The position numbers were made by a program, and so were the translations under genes. A model generated the notes under the pieces. It saw only the letters and a program-made list of their open reading frames with translations, made no database searches and was not told the origin of the DNA. 64,000 nucleotides of DNA, taken from assembly GCA_035687895.1 (NCBI GenBank), contig DASRUE010000106.1, positions 1 through 64,000 of the forward strand, given 5' to 3'. The DNA is from JAERML01 sp035687895. Lineage in GTDB: Bacteria; Bacteroidota; Ignavibacteria; UBA10030; UBA6906. Of this stretch, positions 23,731 through 31,375 are shown piece by piece; the stretch's first letter is position 1; every line of letters starts with the position of its first letter.

Positions 23731-24849
23731 TCAACTGTTCAACCTCACCGGCATTACAAGCATAACGACGTCCTCCTGGGGTGCCGGACCCGCCGGAGAG
23801 ACGATTCCTGCCCGAGTAGATGTGCTGAACTTGAACGCAACCTGGTCGCCATCAAGATGTGTGAGGATGTCAAGCACGTAGGTTGAATTAAACCCAATAT
23901 CCAGATCGTCGTCAGTATAATCGCATGGTATTGTCTCTTTTGCCTCTCCGCCGAAGTCGATATCCTGGGCGCTCAACGTCAGTGCGCCTTTCCTGACGCT
24001 GAACTTGATCTGGTGTGTTGTTGAGCTTGCATACAGCGAAACACGTCGGATAGAATCTACTGTTGCCTGACGCGCAACCGTCATGGTTTTCTGATTGTCC
24101 AGGGGAATAACGCTCTCGTAATTTGGATACGTTTCATCAATCAATCGAGATATCAGAACGCTCCTGTCAAACTGAACCTTGAGGTGCGTTTCACTTACAC
24201 TGAGTGTCGTATCACCGCTCTCGATGGACTTTCCAATAATGTTGAGGGCTTTTGCCGGAATGATAACATCGTGCTTCAGCGGTGTGGCGCTTGATAATTT
24301 GTGAACATACTTGACTAAACGATGACCATCCGTTGCGACTGCACGCACATCTCCACCTTTGGGCTGCAACAAGACTCCCATCATTGCCGGCCGTAATTCA
24401 TCCGTACTCACGGCAAAGGATGTACGATGAATTATTCTTCTCAACGAGGCGCTATCCATTACAACGTCATCTACTCCCTTGAATTGCGGTAGTGGCGGAA
24501 ATTCCTTGGCACTTTCTCCCGTTAATGCAAACTCACCATTGCTCGTCGTTATCTTGATCTTATTGGTAGTAATATCGGCCATAACTATAGGTTCGGTCTT
24601 TTCCGGAAGTGACCGTATTGTGTCCATTAATCTCTTTGCAGGAATTGCAATATGTCCATCCTCTGACCCCTTTACTTCCAGCGTTGCTGTAATGGATACA
24701 TCCATGTCTGTTGCGGTGAGAGTAAGTGTGTTATTGAGAATATTGAATAATATATTCTCAAGAATTGGGAGCGTTGATTTTGAAGGAACAACAACACCGA
24801 CTTTGGCAAGTGAGCGCTGAAGGTCTGCGCTGTTAGCGGCGAATTTCAT
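23731..24849 (-). CDS. dnaN: DNA polymerase III beta subunit (sliding clamp)
   Basis: DnaN is the dimeric clamp that tethers polymerase to DNA and docks many repair proteins. The 372-residue product has three clamp domains. It starts MKFAANSADLQRSLAKVGVVVPSKSTLPILENIL, the usual opening, and ends with a YVLDILTHLDGDQVAFKF ... LVMPVRL segment typical of the third domain. On the minus strand GAGGAG stands eight bases before the ATG. It lies downstream of dnaA across a 437-base AT-rich gap. Confidence 0.96.
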   Translation of the reverse strand: MKFAANSADLQRSLAKVGVVVPSKSTLPILENILFNILNNTLTLTATDMDVSITATLEVKGSEDGHIAIPAKRLMDTIRSLPEKTEPIVMADITTNKIKITTSNGEFALTGESAKEFPPLPQFKGVDDVVMDSASLRRIIHRTSFAVSTDELRPAMMGVLLQPKGGDVRAVATDGHRLVKYVHKLSSATPLKHDVIIPAKALNIIGKSIESGDTTLSVSETHLKVQFDRSVLISRLIDETYPNYESVIPLDNQKTMTVARQATVDSIRRVSLYASSTTHQIKFSVRKGALTLSAQDIDFGGEAKETIPCDYTDDDLDIGFNSTYVLDILTHLDGDQVAFKFSTSTRAGIVSPAGPAPQEDVVMLVMPVRLNS

Positions 24850-25295
24850 TTATGCTCTCCTCGGAGGGAAAAGTGAATGCTGGGGGGTGAATTGACCTTT
24901 CCATTCCTATCATGTAAAACCTATCTAATTTAGGTCTTTTTTGAATGAAATACAATTATGGCTATGGAAAATCCCCTACGAAATATGCTTGTTTGTTGAG
25001 CTGATATTATTATTGATCTTCCTATATTTTAAGAATAAGATTTGTTATAAGAACGGTGGATATGTTAGTAAAGATGAAATCAAAACGCTGGTGTTGCACG
25101 AAATAATTAAATGTGTAGAAATCTTCAAGGAAGAGATGAAGTATACGGATGTGGAAAAGAAGAATGTTGTGCACTATTAATAACAGCAGAAAAGGGGAAC
25201 GTAAATCTGAGAGTACTTCAGCAACAAATCATTCACCACTATTCACAGGGAATCAACATAAACGCACATAGTTTATTCACCGGCAATTATACACG
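24850..25295. other. Candidate replication origin (oriC) between dnaN and dnaA
   Basis: This 437-base gap is markedly AT-rich (about 24900-25200) and ends with four DnaA-box-like 9-mers within 67 bases: TCATTCACC (25229-25237), CTATTCACA (25239-25247), TTATTCACC (25273-25281) and TTATACACG (25287-25295, overlapping the dnaA stop). All are in the same orientation. An AT-rich unwinding region beside clustered same-strand DnaA boxes between dnaA and dnaN is a known origin architecture. None of the four is a perfect TTATCCACA, so the call is tentative. Gene polarity diverges from this area, as expected for an origin. Confidence 0.5.
24941..25180 (+). CDS. Possible small single-pass membrane protein in the dnaN-dnaA gap
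   Basis: A TTG-initiated frame of 79 codons runs opposite to dnaA and dnaN. The predicted peptide has one hydrophobic segment (ICLFVELILLLIFLYF, about residues 15-30) followed by a Lys/Glu-rich tail, the look of a small membrane protein. Against it, the frame is AT-rich unlike its neighbours, has only a weak ribosome site (TAGGT), and lies in a likely origin region where AT-rich sequence is expected. I do not recognise a family. Confidence 0.3.
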   Translation: MNEIQLWLWKIPYEICLFVELILLLIFLYFKNKICYKNGGYVSKDEIKTLVLHEIIKCVEIFKEEMKYTDVEKKNVVHY

Positions 25296-26804
25296 ACCGA
25301 GGAGATTAAGTTTTCGACGTATTTGCTGTACGTTCGATTGATACTTGCTATCGACATGCATTTGGTCTTCAACTGATTGATAGGCATGAATGACCGTACT
25401 ATGATCTCGGCCACCAAAGTGAAGGCCAATTGTTTTGAGTGATGAGTTGGTAAGTTCCTTTGCCAGGTACATTGCCACCTGCCGGGCATTGACAACTTCT
25501 TGTTTGCGCGTCTTTGCACGAATAAGATCTTCCGGTATCCCAAAGTAGTCACAGACAACACGTTGAATTTCTTCAATAGTTATAGGTGATTTGATGTCAC
25601 CGACAACAACCTTCAAAACTTCACGGGCGAGGTCGAGCGTAATTTCCCTTCCCTCAAGCGAGGCCTTTGCTAGAAGACTGATCAGACAGCCTTCAAGTTC
25701 CCTAATGTTTGTTGTTACGTTCGCGGCAATGCATTCAACCACGTCCTGAGCAAGCTCAATGTTGTCGTCCTGGCTTTTTTTCCTGAGGATGGCAATGCGC
25801 GTTTCAAGATCGGGGGGCTGAATATCCGAAGTCAACCCCCACTGAAAACGGGAGAGAAGGCGATCATCAAGGCCCTTGAGTTCTTTTGGCGGCCGGTCAG
25901 AGGAAAGAACGATCTGTTTTCCGATCTGGTGCAGTTCGTTGAATGTGTGGAAGAAATTGTCTTGTGTCTTTTCCTTTCCGGAGAAAAATTGGATATCGTC
26001 AACAATCAGAATATCCATGCTTCGGTAGAAGCTCGAGAAGTCACTTATTCTGTCACCCTGAATGGCGTCCACAAACTCAACAGTGAACTTCTCGCTAGAA
26101 ACATAAATGACTCTTTTGGCCTTACCGTTGCTAAGAGCAAAATTGCCAATTGCCTGCATGAGGTGCGTTTTTCCAAGACCGGTTCCCCCATAAATCACGA
26201 GTGGATTGAATGAGGTGCCGCCGGGATTGTTTGCCACAGCCGAGGCTGCGGCGCGCGCAAGCTGGTTACTGTCCCCTTTTATGAAGTTATCAAACGTGTA
26301 CCGTGGATTTAGAAAGCTCTGGACGGAATCAGCCCCCTCAGAACGGATATCAGGACCGGTTGACCGTACCCGGAATGATGCTGGCTGGGGCGGGTAAACA
26401 CGCCTCTCCAGTCTCTGTGCCTGGGGCTCTGCCGGCTGATAGTCAAGTTCGATGGGTGATTCATCTTTACGAATCGCATATTCAAGCTTGGCATCATGGC
26501 CTAGAACACGCAGGATCACGTTGTTTATCATCCCATAGTAATGCTCCTCAAGCCAATCATAGAAAAACTGGCTGGGCACCTGAATCGTGAGTTTGCCTGC
26601 ATTCAGACTGAGAGGAATGATAGGCTCGAACCAGGTCTTGAAGCTCTGAGTGTTCACATTCTCCTTTACCAGATCAAGACAAGCAGTCCAAACAAAACGC
26701 GCTTGTTCAACTTCTGTTGGTTGCGCAAGATCGTTTCCAGTGTTCATAGAGCGTTCAGCGAGAAAGTTATCAACAGAGAAGTCGTCGGTTGTCAACAATT
26801 CCAT
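25287..26804 (-). CDS. dnaA: Chromosomal replication initiator DnaA
   Basis: DnaA binds 9-mer boxes, melts the origin and recruits the helicase. Domain I (about 35-105, FVWTACLDLVKENVNTQSFKTW) is followed by a short linker. The AAA+ domain has Walker A GGTGLGKTHLM and Walker B ILIVDDIQFF. Domain IV carries the box-recognition signature GGRDHSTVIHAY close to the C-terminus. ATG 26804 is used; ATG 26747 would remove 19 residues and is equally possible because neither has a clear Shine-Dalgarno. It is transcribed away from rpmH and towards dnaN. Confidence 0.96.
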   Translation of the reverse strand: MELLTTDDFSVDNFLAERSMNTGNDLAQPTEVEQARFVWTACLDLVKENVNTQSFKTWFEPIIPLSLNAGKLTIQVPSQFFYDWLEEHYYGMINNVILRVLGHDAKLEYAIRKDESPIELDYQPAEPQAQRLERRVYPPQPASFRVRSTGPDIRSEGADSVQSFLNPRYTFDNFIKGDSNQLARAAASAVANNPGGTSFNPLVIYGGTGLGKTHLMQAIGNFALSNGKAKRVIYVSSEKFTVEFVDAIQGDRISDFSSFYRSMDILIVDDIQFFSGKEKTQDNFFHTFNELHQIGKQIVLSSDRPPKELKGLDDRLLSRFQWGLTSDIQPPDLETRIAILRKKSQDDNIELAQDVVECIAANVTTNIRELEGCLISLLAKASLEGREITLDLAREVLKVVVGDIKSPITIEEIQRVVCDYFGIPEDLIRAKTRKQEVVNARQVAMYLAKELTNSSLKTIGLHFGGRDHSTVIHAYQSVEDQMHVDSKYQSNVQQIRRKLNLLGRV

Positions 26805-27038
26805 CAACAATCACATTTAAGATGGCTTTTGTGTTTGAAAGATCTTCAACAGATATCCACATTTCCCAGAAGTGAGGAATAGCCAAGCAAGAGCAAGGAA
26901 CGGAGGTTCTCAATCAAGAAGAAGGAGTTATTCACCGAAGATGATAGAGCATTCAACGGTTTGAGAATCAGGGACAGCAGAAGGCCGAACCTTGCTCACA
27001 CGTTATCAACAATAGAAAGTGGCTCAGATGACCCTTGA

Positions 27039-27067
27039 ATTATACAACATGATTCGGCGGTTCGCAA
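27039..27067 (-). promoter_or_regulatory. Candidate dnaA promoter
   Basis: Read on the minus strand, TTGCGA (27067-27062) and a perfect TATAAT (27044-27039) are separated by 17 bases, a textbook housekeeping-sigma layout directed at dnaA. The leader to the dnaA start would be about 230 bases and contains three DnaA-box-like 9-mers, suggesting autoregulation. Confidence 0.5.
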
Positions 27068-27097
27068 GGTCAAAATGATTGAAGCGGGAAAAACTCC

Positions 27098-27127
27098 TTG
27101 TTTATGTGGCACATTTTTCCTACCTTG
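27098..27127 (+). promoter_or_regulatory. Candidate rpmH operon promoter
   Basis: TTGTTT (27098-27103) and TACCTT (27121-27126) are 17 bases apart. The same bases also fit the Bacteroidota -33/-7 pattern (TTG, 20 bases, TAxxTTG). The leader to rpmH would be about 90 bases and includes the hairpin at 27163-27182. Confidence 0.45.
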
Positions 27128-27162
27128 TTTGCAAAGCAGTTTTCGTCGAGGCGCCCGCGGTA

Positions 27163-27182
27163 CTTCTGCAGATATGCAGAAG
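27163..27182. promoter_or_regulatory. Perfect hairpin in the rpmH leader
   Basis: CTTCTGCA (27163-27170) and TGCAGAAG (27175-27182) form a perfect 8-base stem with a GATA loop, 43 bases before the rpmH start. No T-run follows. A leader structure controlling ribosomal protein L34 or a DNA-level palindrome are both possible. Confidence 0.55.
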
Positions 27183-27225
27183 CCCACCTTTCGTCCGAAC
27201 CCAAAGTAAAACAGGAGCTGGTTTC

Positions 27226-27372
27226 ATGAAGCGAACATTTCAGCCACACAATCGCAAGCGGAAGAATACGCACGGGTTCCGTGAGCGGATGTCTACAAAG
27301 AACGGGCGGCGCGTTCTGGCGGCTCGGCGCGCAAAAGGTCGGCACAAGCTTACCGTTAGCGATGAGCGTTGA
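27226..27372 (+). CDS. rpmH: 50S ribosomal protein L34
   Basis: The 48-residue basic protein MKRTFQPHNRKRKNTHGFRERM... is canonical L34. The start is the ATG at 27226 with AGGAG at 27213-27217; the longer open frame to 27079 is only readthrough of the leader. It is divergent from dnaA and followed by rnpA, the ancestral order. Confidence 0.97.
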   Translation: MKRTFQPHNRKRKNTHGFRERMSTKNGRRVLAARRAKGRHKLTVSDER

Positions 27373-27395
27373 TCGGTCCGGAAGACGGGACCGAT
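27372..27395. promoter_or_regulatory. Hairpin between rpmH and rnpA
   Basis: ATCGGTCC (27372-27379) and GGACCGAT (27388-27395) pair perfectly around an 8-base loop directly after the rpmH stop. There is no T-run, so an RNA-processing or partial-attenuation role separating abundant rpmH from rare rnpA message is more likely than full termination. Confidence 0.5.
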
Positions 27396-27411
27396 GGTTG
27401 CGTGTTGCTGA

Positions 27412-27792
27412 GTGAGAGTGGAAACCCTTCGCGGTCGAGATAGCTTCAGGCGCACAATCCTTTCAGGTGAACGAATTGAAGGTGAGTTGGTGCGCTTTTT
27501 CATTTTTCGGCATGTCAACGGATCGGGTCGACTAAGAGTTGGTGTTGCTATTTCTGGTAAGGTTGGGGGGGCGGTGAAGCGCAACCGGTTGAAACGAGTG
27601 ATGAGAGAATCCCTTCGCAATGGTCTTAAGAAAGCGACCGCGCACCCAACCGGATCGGCGGATTACGACATTGTGGCTATGTTCCGCTTGTCTAAGACGT
27701 TAGCGACAAAGAGAACAGCTCCGGTGATGTTTGAACCGGAGGTGCTATTGTTGTGCCGGTCACTTGAGATAATGGAACGGAGGGTCGGATGA
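27412..27792 (+). CDS. rnpA: Ribonuclease P protein component
   Basis: RnpA is the protein cofactor of RNase P, which trims tRNA 5' ends. The conserved RNR segment is present (GGAVKRNRLKRVMRESLR, about residues 52-69), as is an F-x-x-x opening (RDSFRRTILSGERIEG). It is 126 residues long from a GTG start; a second in-frame GTG two codons later is an alternative. The stop overlaps the yidD start by four bases (ATGA at 27789). Confidence 0.94.
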   Translation: MRVETLRGRDSFRRTILSGERIEGELVRFFIFRHVNGSGRLRVGVAISGKVGGAVKRNRLKRVMRESLRNGLKKATAHPTGSADYDIVAMFRLSKTLATKRTAPVMFEPEVLLLCRSLEIMERRVG

Positions 27793-27998
27793 CCAGAATT
27801 ATCATTCAGTTTCTCCGCGTCTATCGATTTGTTATCTCACCCCTGTTGCCACCAAACACATGTCGGTTCTACCCCACATGCTCTCAGTATGCTATCGATG
27901 CAGTCCGGAGATATGGCCCCATTAAAGGATCGTGGCTCTCCATGAAACGCATCGTCAAGTGTCACCCATACCATCCAGGCGGGTTTGATCCCGCCTAA
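27789..27998 (+). CDS. yidD: Membrane protein insertion efficiency factor YidD
   Basis: This 69-residue protein matches YidD along its whole length: FLRVYRFVISPLLPPNTCRF, the YPTCSQYAIDAVRRYG segment with its paired cysteines, and the terminal CHPYHPGGFDPA. It is a small inner-membrane-associated helper of YidC-dependent insertion and lies between rnpA and yidC as usual. Confidence 0.96.
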   Translation: MTRIIIQFLRVYRFVISPLLPPNTCRFYPTCSQYAIDAVRRYGPIKGSWLSMKRIVKCHPYHPGGFDPA

Positions 27999-28045
27999 TG
28001 CAGCGCGCCCCCCCCCACCGATCAAGAGTTTGGAGAGTCACAGAC

Positions 28046-29836
28046 ATGGATAAGCAAACTACATTAGGGTTCATTCTCATCGGATTGGTTCTGATTGTTT
28101 GGATGTGGATACAGACCCCCCCACCCGCAGAACGTCAACAACAAGTTGACACAACCAAGGCGATTCAAGCCACTCCCCAACCCGTGATACCACCGACAGA
28201 ATCTCATTCGCCACACTCCACGTCCTCAACAAACCAAGATTCCTTGGGACGTTTCTTCTCCCATCTCGCCGCCGGCAAGGAGAATGTCCTGATTGTCGAA
28301 ACAGACAGGTATGTGGCCGAGGTAACCACCAGAGGCGGATTGATCAGAAGGTGGGAGCTGAAGGACTACAAAACATGGGACCAAAACAAAGTAGAACTCA
28401 TAGATGGTAGGCATGGTGGCGATCTCAGTCTCCTATTTACTACAACAGACGGGAAACTGATTAATACACGCAACCTTTTCTTTTCTGGAAAGTTACCCAA
28501 CTGGAGGCGAGTTGTGTTGAAGGGGGAGGACTCGTTTTCGTTCCAGTTGGAGCTTGAGCCGGAGCCCGGGAAGAAAATTATCAAGGAATTTGTATTCACG
28601 AATGGAAAGTATTCGTTGGAAGTAGATTTCAAGATGAGCAATATGCAGAGCGTGATCGCAAATTATGAATACCAGATAACATGGGAAACGGGGCTCCGGT
28701 ACGCCGAGCGAAACAGCGTGGACGAGTCAAATTTTGCCAAAGCGTTTGCCTATTCAGGCGGTGAATTGACTGAAGCAGACGCCACCAGTGTTGGCGAAGT
28801 CGTCAAAAAGGAGATAAACGGGTCCACGAGTTGGGTCTCAACGCGAACCAAGTACTTCGCAGTTGCACTACTTCCGGAAGAAGGGAAATGTCAAGGTGCT
28901 TATCTTGAGGGAATACACCTTCCTCAACCGGATCGCGGTGTCAAAGAAGACTACTCCATAAGTCTAAAAATGCCTTACAAGGGCGAACAACTGGAGCAAT
29001 CAAGAGTAACCGTTTTCCTGGGACCGCTGGATTATGATGTCGTCAAGTCGTACAACCGCGGACTCGATCAAGTAATGAGTCTTGGGTTCGCTTGGGTGAT
29101 CCGTCCGATCACCGAGTTTGTAATGATACCCCTCTTCCAGGTTCTGAAGATGTTTATCCCGAACTTCGGGTTTGTTATCATCGTTTTCTCCATCATCATA
29201 AAGCTCGCGTTGCATCCGTTGACGAAAACAAGTATGCGATCGATGAAAAGGATGCAAGCGCTCCAACCCTTGATGAACGAGCTCCGCGAGAAATACAAAG
29301 ATGATCCGCAGAAGATGAATCAGCAGGTTATGAATCTGTACAAAGAGTACGGCGTGAATCCGGCCGCGGGGTGCCTACCTTTGTTGTTGCAGATGCCGAT
29401 TCTCTTTGCGCTCTACTCTGTATTCCAATCCTCGATCGAGTTGCGCCAGGCAAGCTTCGTCTGGTGGATTCACGATCTCTCCATTCCGGATTCGATTCTG
29501 AAGCTGCCGTTCTCTATTCCATTGTTTGGCATAACGGAAGTAAGCGGACTTGCTTTGGCGATGGGGATTACGATGTTCATTCAACAGAAGATGACAGTCA
29601 CAGACCCACGGCAAAAGGCGATGGTCTGGATGATGCCGGTAATGATGACACTTTTGTTCAACAGTTTCCCCTCGGGGCTCAACCTGTATTATTTCGTGTT
29701 CAACATACTCTCAATTGGTCAGCAGGTATGGATTACCAAACACCATGGCGATGAACCACTGAGGAAGGTAGATCCAAAAAAGGGTTCTAAGGGTATCATG
29801 GCTCGCCTGACAAAGGACCTTCCGAAACTCAAATGA
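28046..29836 (+). CDS. yidC: Membrane protein insertase YidC
   Basis: YidC inserts membrane proteins alone or with Sec. The start at ATG 28046 gives MDKQTTLGFILIGLVLIVWMW, the Gram-negative N-terminal anchor; the frame to 27998 is readthrough. A large periplasmic beta-sandwich occupies about 70-350. The conserved C-terminal insertase core follows (FGFVIIVFSIIIKLALHPLT ... AAGCLPLLLQMPILFALYSVF), with five membrane segments in all. The arginine of the hydrophilic groove (E. coli Arg366) is replaced by Lys in IIKLALHPL, keeping the charge. The 596-residue length is normal, and a terminator follows. Confidence 0.96.
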   Translation: MDKQTTLGFILIGLVLIVWMWIQTPPPAERQQQVDTTKAIQATPQPVIPPTESHSPHSTSSTNQDSLGRFFSHLAAGKENVLIVETDRYVAEVTTRGGLIRRWELKDYKTWDQNKVELIDGRHGGDLSLLFTTTDGKLINTRNLFFSGKLPNWRRVVLKGEDSFSFQLELEPEPGKKIIKEFVFTNGKYSLEVDFKMSNMQSVIANYEYQITWETGLRYAERNSVDESNFAKAFAYSGGELTEADATSVGEVVKKEINGSTSWVSTRTKYFAVALLPEEGKCQGAYLEGIHLPQPDRGVKEDYSISLKMPYKGEQLEQSRVTVFLGPLDYDVVKSYNRGLDQVMSLGFAWVIRPITEFVMIPLFQVLKMFIPNFGFVIIVFSIIIKLALHPLTKTSMRSMKRMQALQPLMNELREKYKDDPQKMNQQVMNLYKEYGVNPAAGCLPLLLQMPILFALYSVFQSSIELRQASFVWWIHDLSIPDSILKLPFSIPLFGITEVSGLALAMGITMFIQQKMTVTDPRQKAMVWMMPVMMTLLFNSFPSGLNLYYFVFNILSIGQQVWITKHHGDEPLRKVDPKKGSKGIMARLTKDLPKLK

Positions 29837-29870
29837 CAGGTTGATTCTTCAAACGCGTTACAGCGAACTC

Positions 29871-29901
29871 AAAGGCCCGTCGAAACCAACGGGCTTTTTT
29901 T
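29871..29901 (+). terminator. Rho-independent terminator after yidC
   Basis: GCCCGT (29875-29880) pairs with ACGGGC (29889-29894) around an 8-base loop. A G-T wobble and A-T pairs extend the stem, and a run of seven T residues ends at 29901. It closes the rpmH-yidC operon before mnmE. Confidence 0.88.
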
Positions 29902-29973
29902 GTTTGTTGATACTCACGCCGAAAATTTGTACGTTCTCCTCACCATTTGTCGTCCCATCTCTCCTTTCGGCCA

Positions 29974-31359
29974 ATGAAACTCCGACCAGATGACACAATC
30001 GCTGCCATTGCAACCCCGCTTGGTGAAGGAGCGATCTCTGTTGTCCGGATGACCGGGCCCAAGGCGATTGAAGTTGCCGACGTTGTGTTCCGCGGCGGGA
30101 GACGTGTGGGTGAAATGGGTGGGCACACTGTTCGCCACGGGAAAATCATTGATCCGTTCAATGAACCGATTGATGATGTGCTGGTAACCGTATTTAGGGA
30201 ACCCCATTCCTATACTGGGGAGAATTTGGTCGAATTCAGTTGCCATGGTGGGATCCAGGTAACGAGGAGTGTTCTTGAGACCATCCTTCATTCTGGTGCA
30301 CGACTAGCGGATCCCGGAGAGTTTACTAAACGGGCATTCCTTAACGGGAAGATGGATCTCTCACAAGCAGAAGCGGTGGCAGATTTGATTTCGGCAAAGA
30401 GCCGCAAGGCGCAGCGTTCTTCAGTCGTTCAACTAGACGGTGGTTTGTCAAAGAGGGTGCGGGAAATCAAGGCAAGGCTGCTGTCCCTATGTTCGTTATT
30501 GGAGATTGACCTCGACCTTTCAGAGGAAGGAATCAGTGTCGCGCCGAGGAAGTCCATTATCGATGAGCTAACGTCGATAAGTCACGAGCTGGAGAAGCTG
30601 ATCGATTCATACGATTTTGGTAGGATAATCAGAAACGGTGTTTCGGTTGCGATTATTGGGAAACCAAATGCCGGAAAATCTAGTCTCTTCAACGCTCTTC
30701 TACACGAGGACCGATCCATCGTCTCCCCAACCCCTGGTACGACACGAGATTTTCTTGAGGAAGAGATTGTCATCTCTGGAATTCTCTTCAAGCTCATGGA
30801 CACAGCAGGACTCAGGGAAGCCTCTGACTCGGTAGAAGCCGAAGGTGTGACCAGAACTTTGCGAGAGATGAGCAATTCAGACTCTGTTCTATTTGTTGTG
30901 GACTCTACAGTGGACGACGGCCAAGGTAATCTTTTTGGCGAAGTTAGTAAGAAGCTCAGGCCTGAGCAGAGATTGCTTGTTGCATTAACCAAGTGTGACG
31001 TTGCAACCGCAAGTCATTTGCGTTTTTCGAGTGATCTCGGAGTGGACGCGCTTCGTATTTCTGCCGTTACTGGTGTTGGCCTAGAGGACCTTCGCAACAA
31101 ACTCGTGCACTCAATACTCGTTGATAACTCTTCCGCCAAGACAGACATTGAGATTACAAGCGCAAGGCATGTAGAGATCCTAAGAAACACGTTGGCGTCG
31201 ATATTGGATGCGGAGGCTTCTCTAAGGTCAAACGTGACATATGATTTTGTTGCGCTTGACATAAGGGGCTCCCTTGACTACCTGGCGGAAATTACAGGCG
31301 AGATTACATCAGACGACATCTTGAATCGAATATTTTCAGAGTTCTGTGTCGGCAAATAA
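29974..31359 (+). CDS. mnmE: tRNA modification GTPase MnmE
   Basis: MnmE works with MnmG to install 5-carboxymethylaminomethyl-type groups on wobble uridine 34. The start is ATG 29974 (MKLRPDDTIAAIATPLGEGAISVVR). A tetrahydrofolate-binding N-domain (GEFTKRAFLNGKMDLSQAEA) precedes the G domain with GKPNAGKSSL, DTAGLRE and TKCD. The protein ends FCVGK, the C-terminal cysteine motif. It is 461 residues long. mnmG begins nine bases after the stop, over a parS-like palindrome. Confidence 0.96.
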   Translation: MKLRPDDTIAAIATPLGEGAISVVRMTGPKAIEVADVVFRGGRRVGEMGGHTVRHGKIIDPFNEPIDDVLVTVFREPHSYTGENLVEFSCHGGIQVTRSVLETILHSGARLADPGEFTKRAFLNGKMDLSQAEAVADLISAKSRKAQRSSVVQLDGGLSKRVREIKARLLSLCSLLEIDLDLSEEGISVAPRKSIIDELTSISHELEKLIDSYDFGRIIRNGVSVAIIGKPNAGKSSLFNALLHEDRSIVSPTPGTTRDFLEEEIVISGILFKLMDTAGLREASDSVEAEGVTRTLREMSNSDSVLFVVDSTVDDGQGNLFGEVSKKLRPEQRLLVALTKCDVATASHLRFSSDLGVDALRISAVTGVGLEDLRNKLVHSILVDNSSAKTDIEITSARHVEILRNTLASILDAEASLRSNVTYDFVALDIRGSLDYLAEITGEITSDDILNRIFSEFCVGK

Positions 31360-31361
31360 GC

Positions 31362-31375
31362 GTTTCACATGAAAC
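31362..31375. promoter_or_regulatory. Near-match parS site overlapping the mnmG start codon
   Basis: GTTTCACATGAAAC differs at one base from the bacterial parS core GTTnCACGTGAAAC. The palindrome is centred on the mnmG ATG (31369-31371), so ParB binding here could also affect mnmG expression. Chromosomal parS sites cluster near oriC and this one lies about 5 kb from dnaA. Confidence 0.5.

Larger units (their letters stand above)
26805..27225. other. dnaA-rpmH divergent intergenic region (gene-free, possible second origin segment)
   Basis: No credible gene lies in these 421 bases. They hold DnaA-box-like 9-mers ATATCCACA (26853-26861), TTATTCACC (26928-26936) and TTATCAACA (27003-27011), and a further TTATCAACA lies just inside dnaA at 26767-26775. 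They also hold divergent promoter candidates for dnaA and rpmH and a perfect hairpin in the rpmH leader. Boxes on both sides of dnaA recall bipartite origins and dnaA autoregulation; which segment is melted cannot be decided by eye. Confidence 0.5.
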
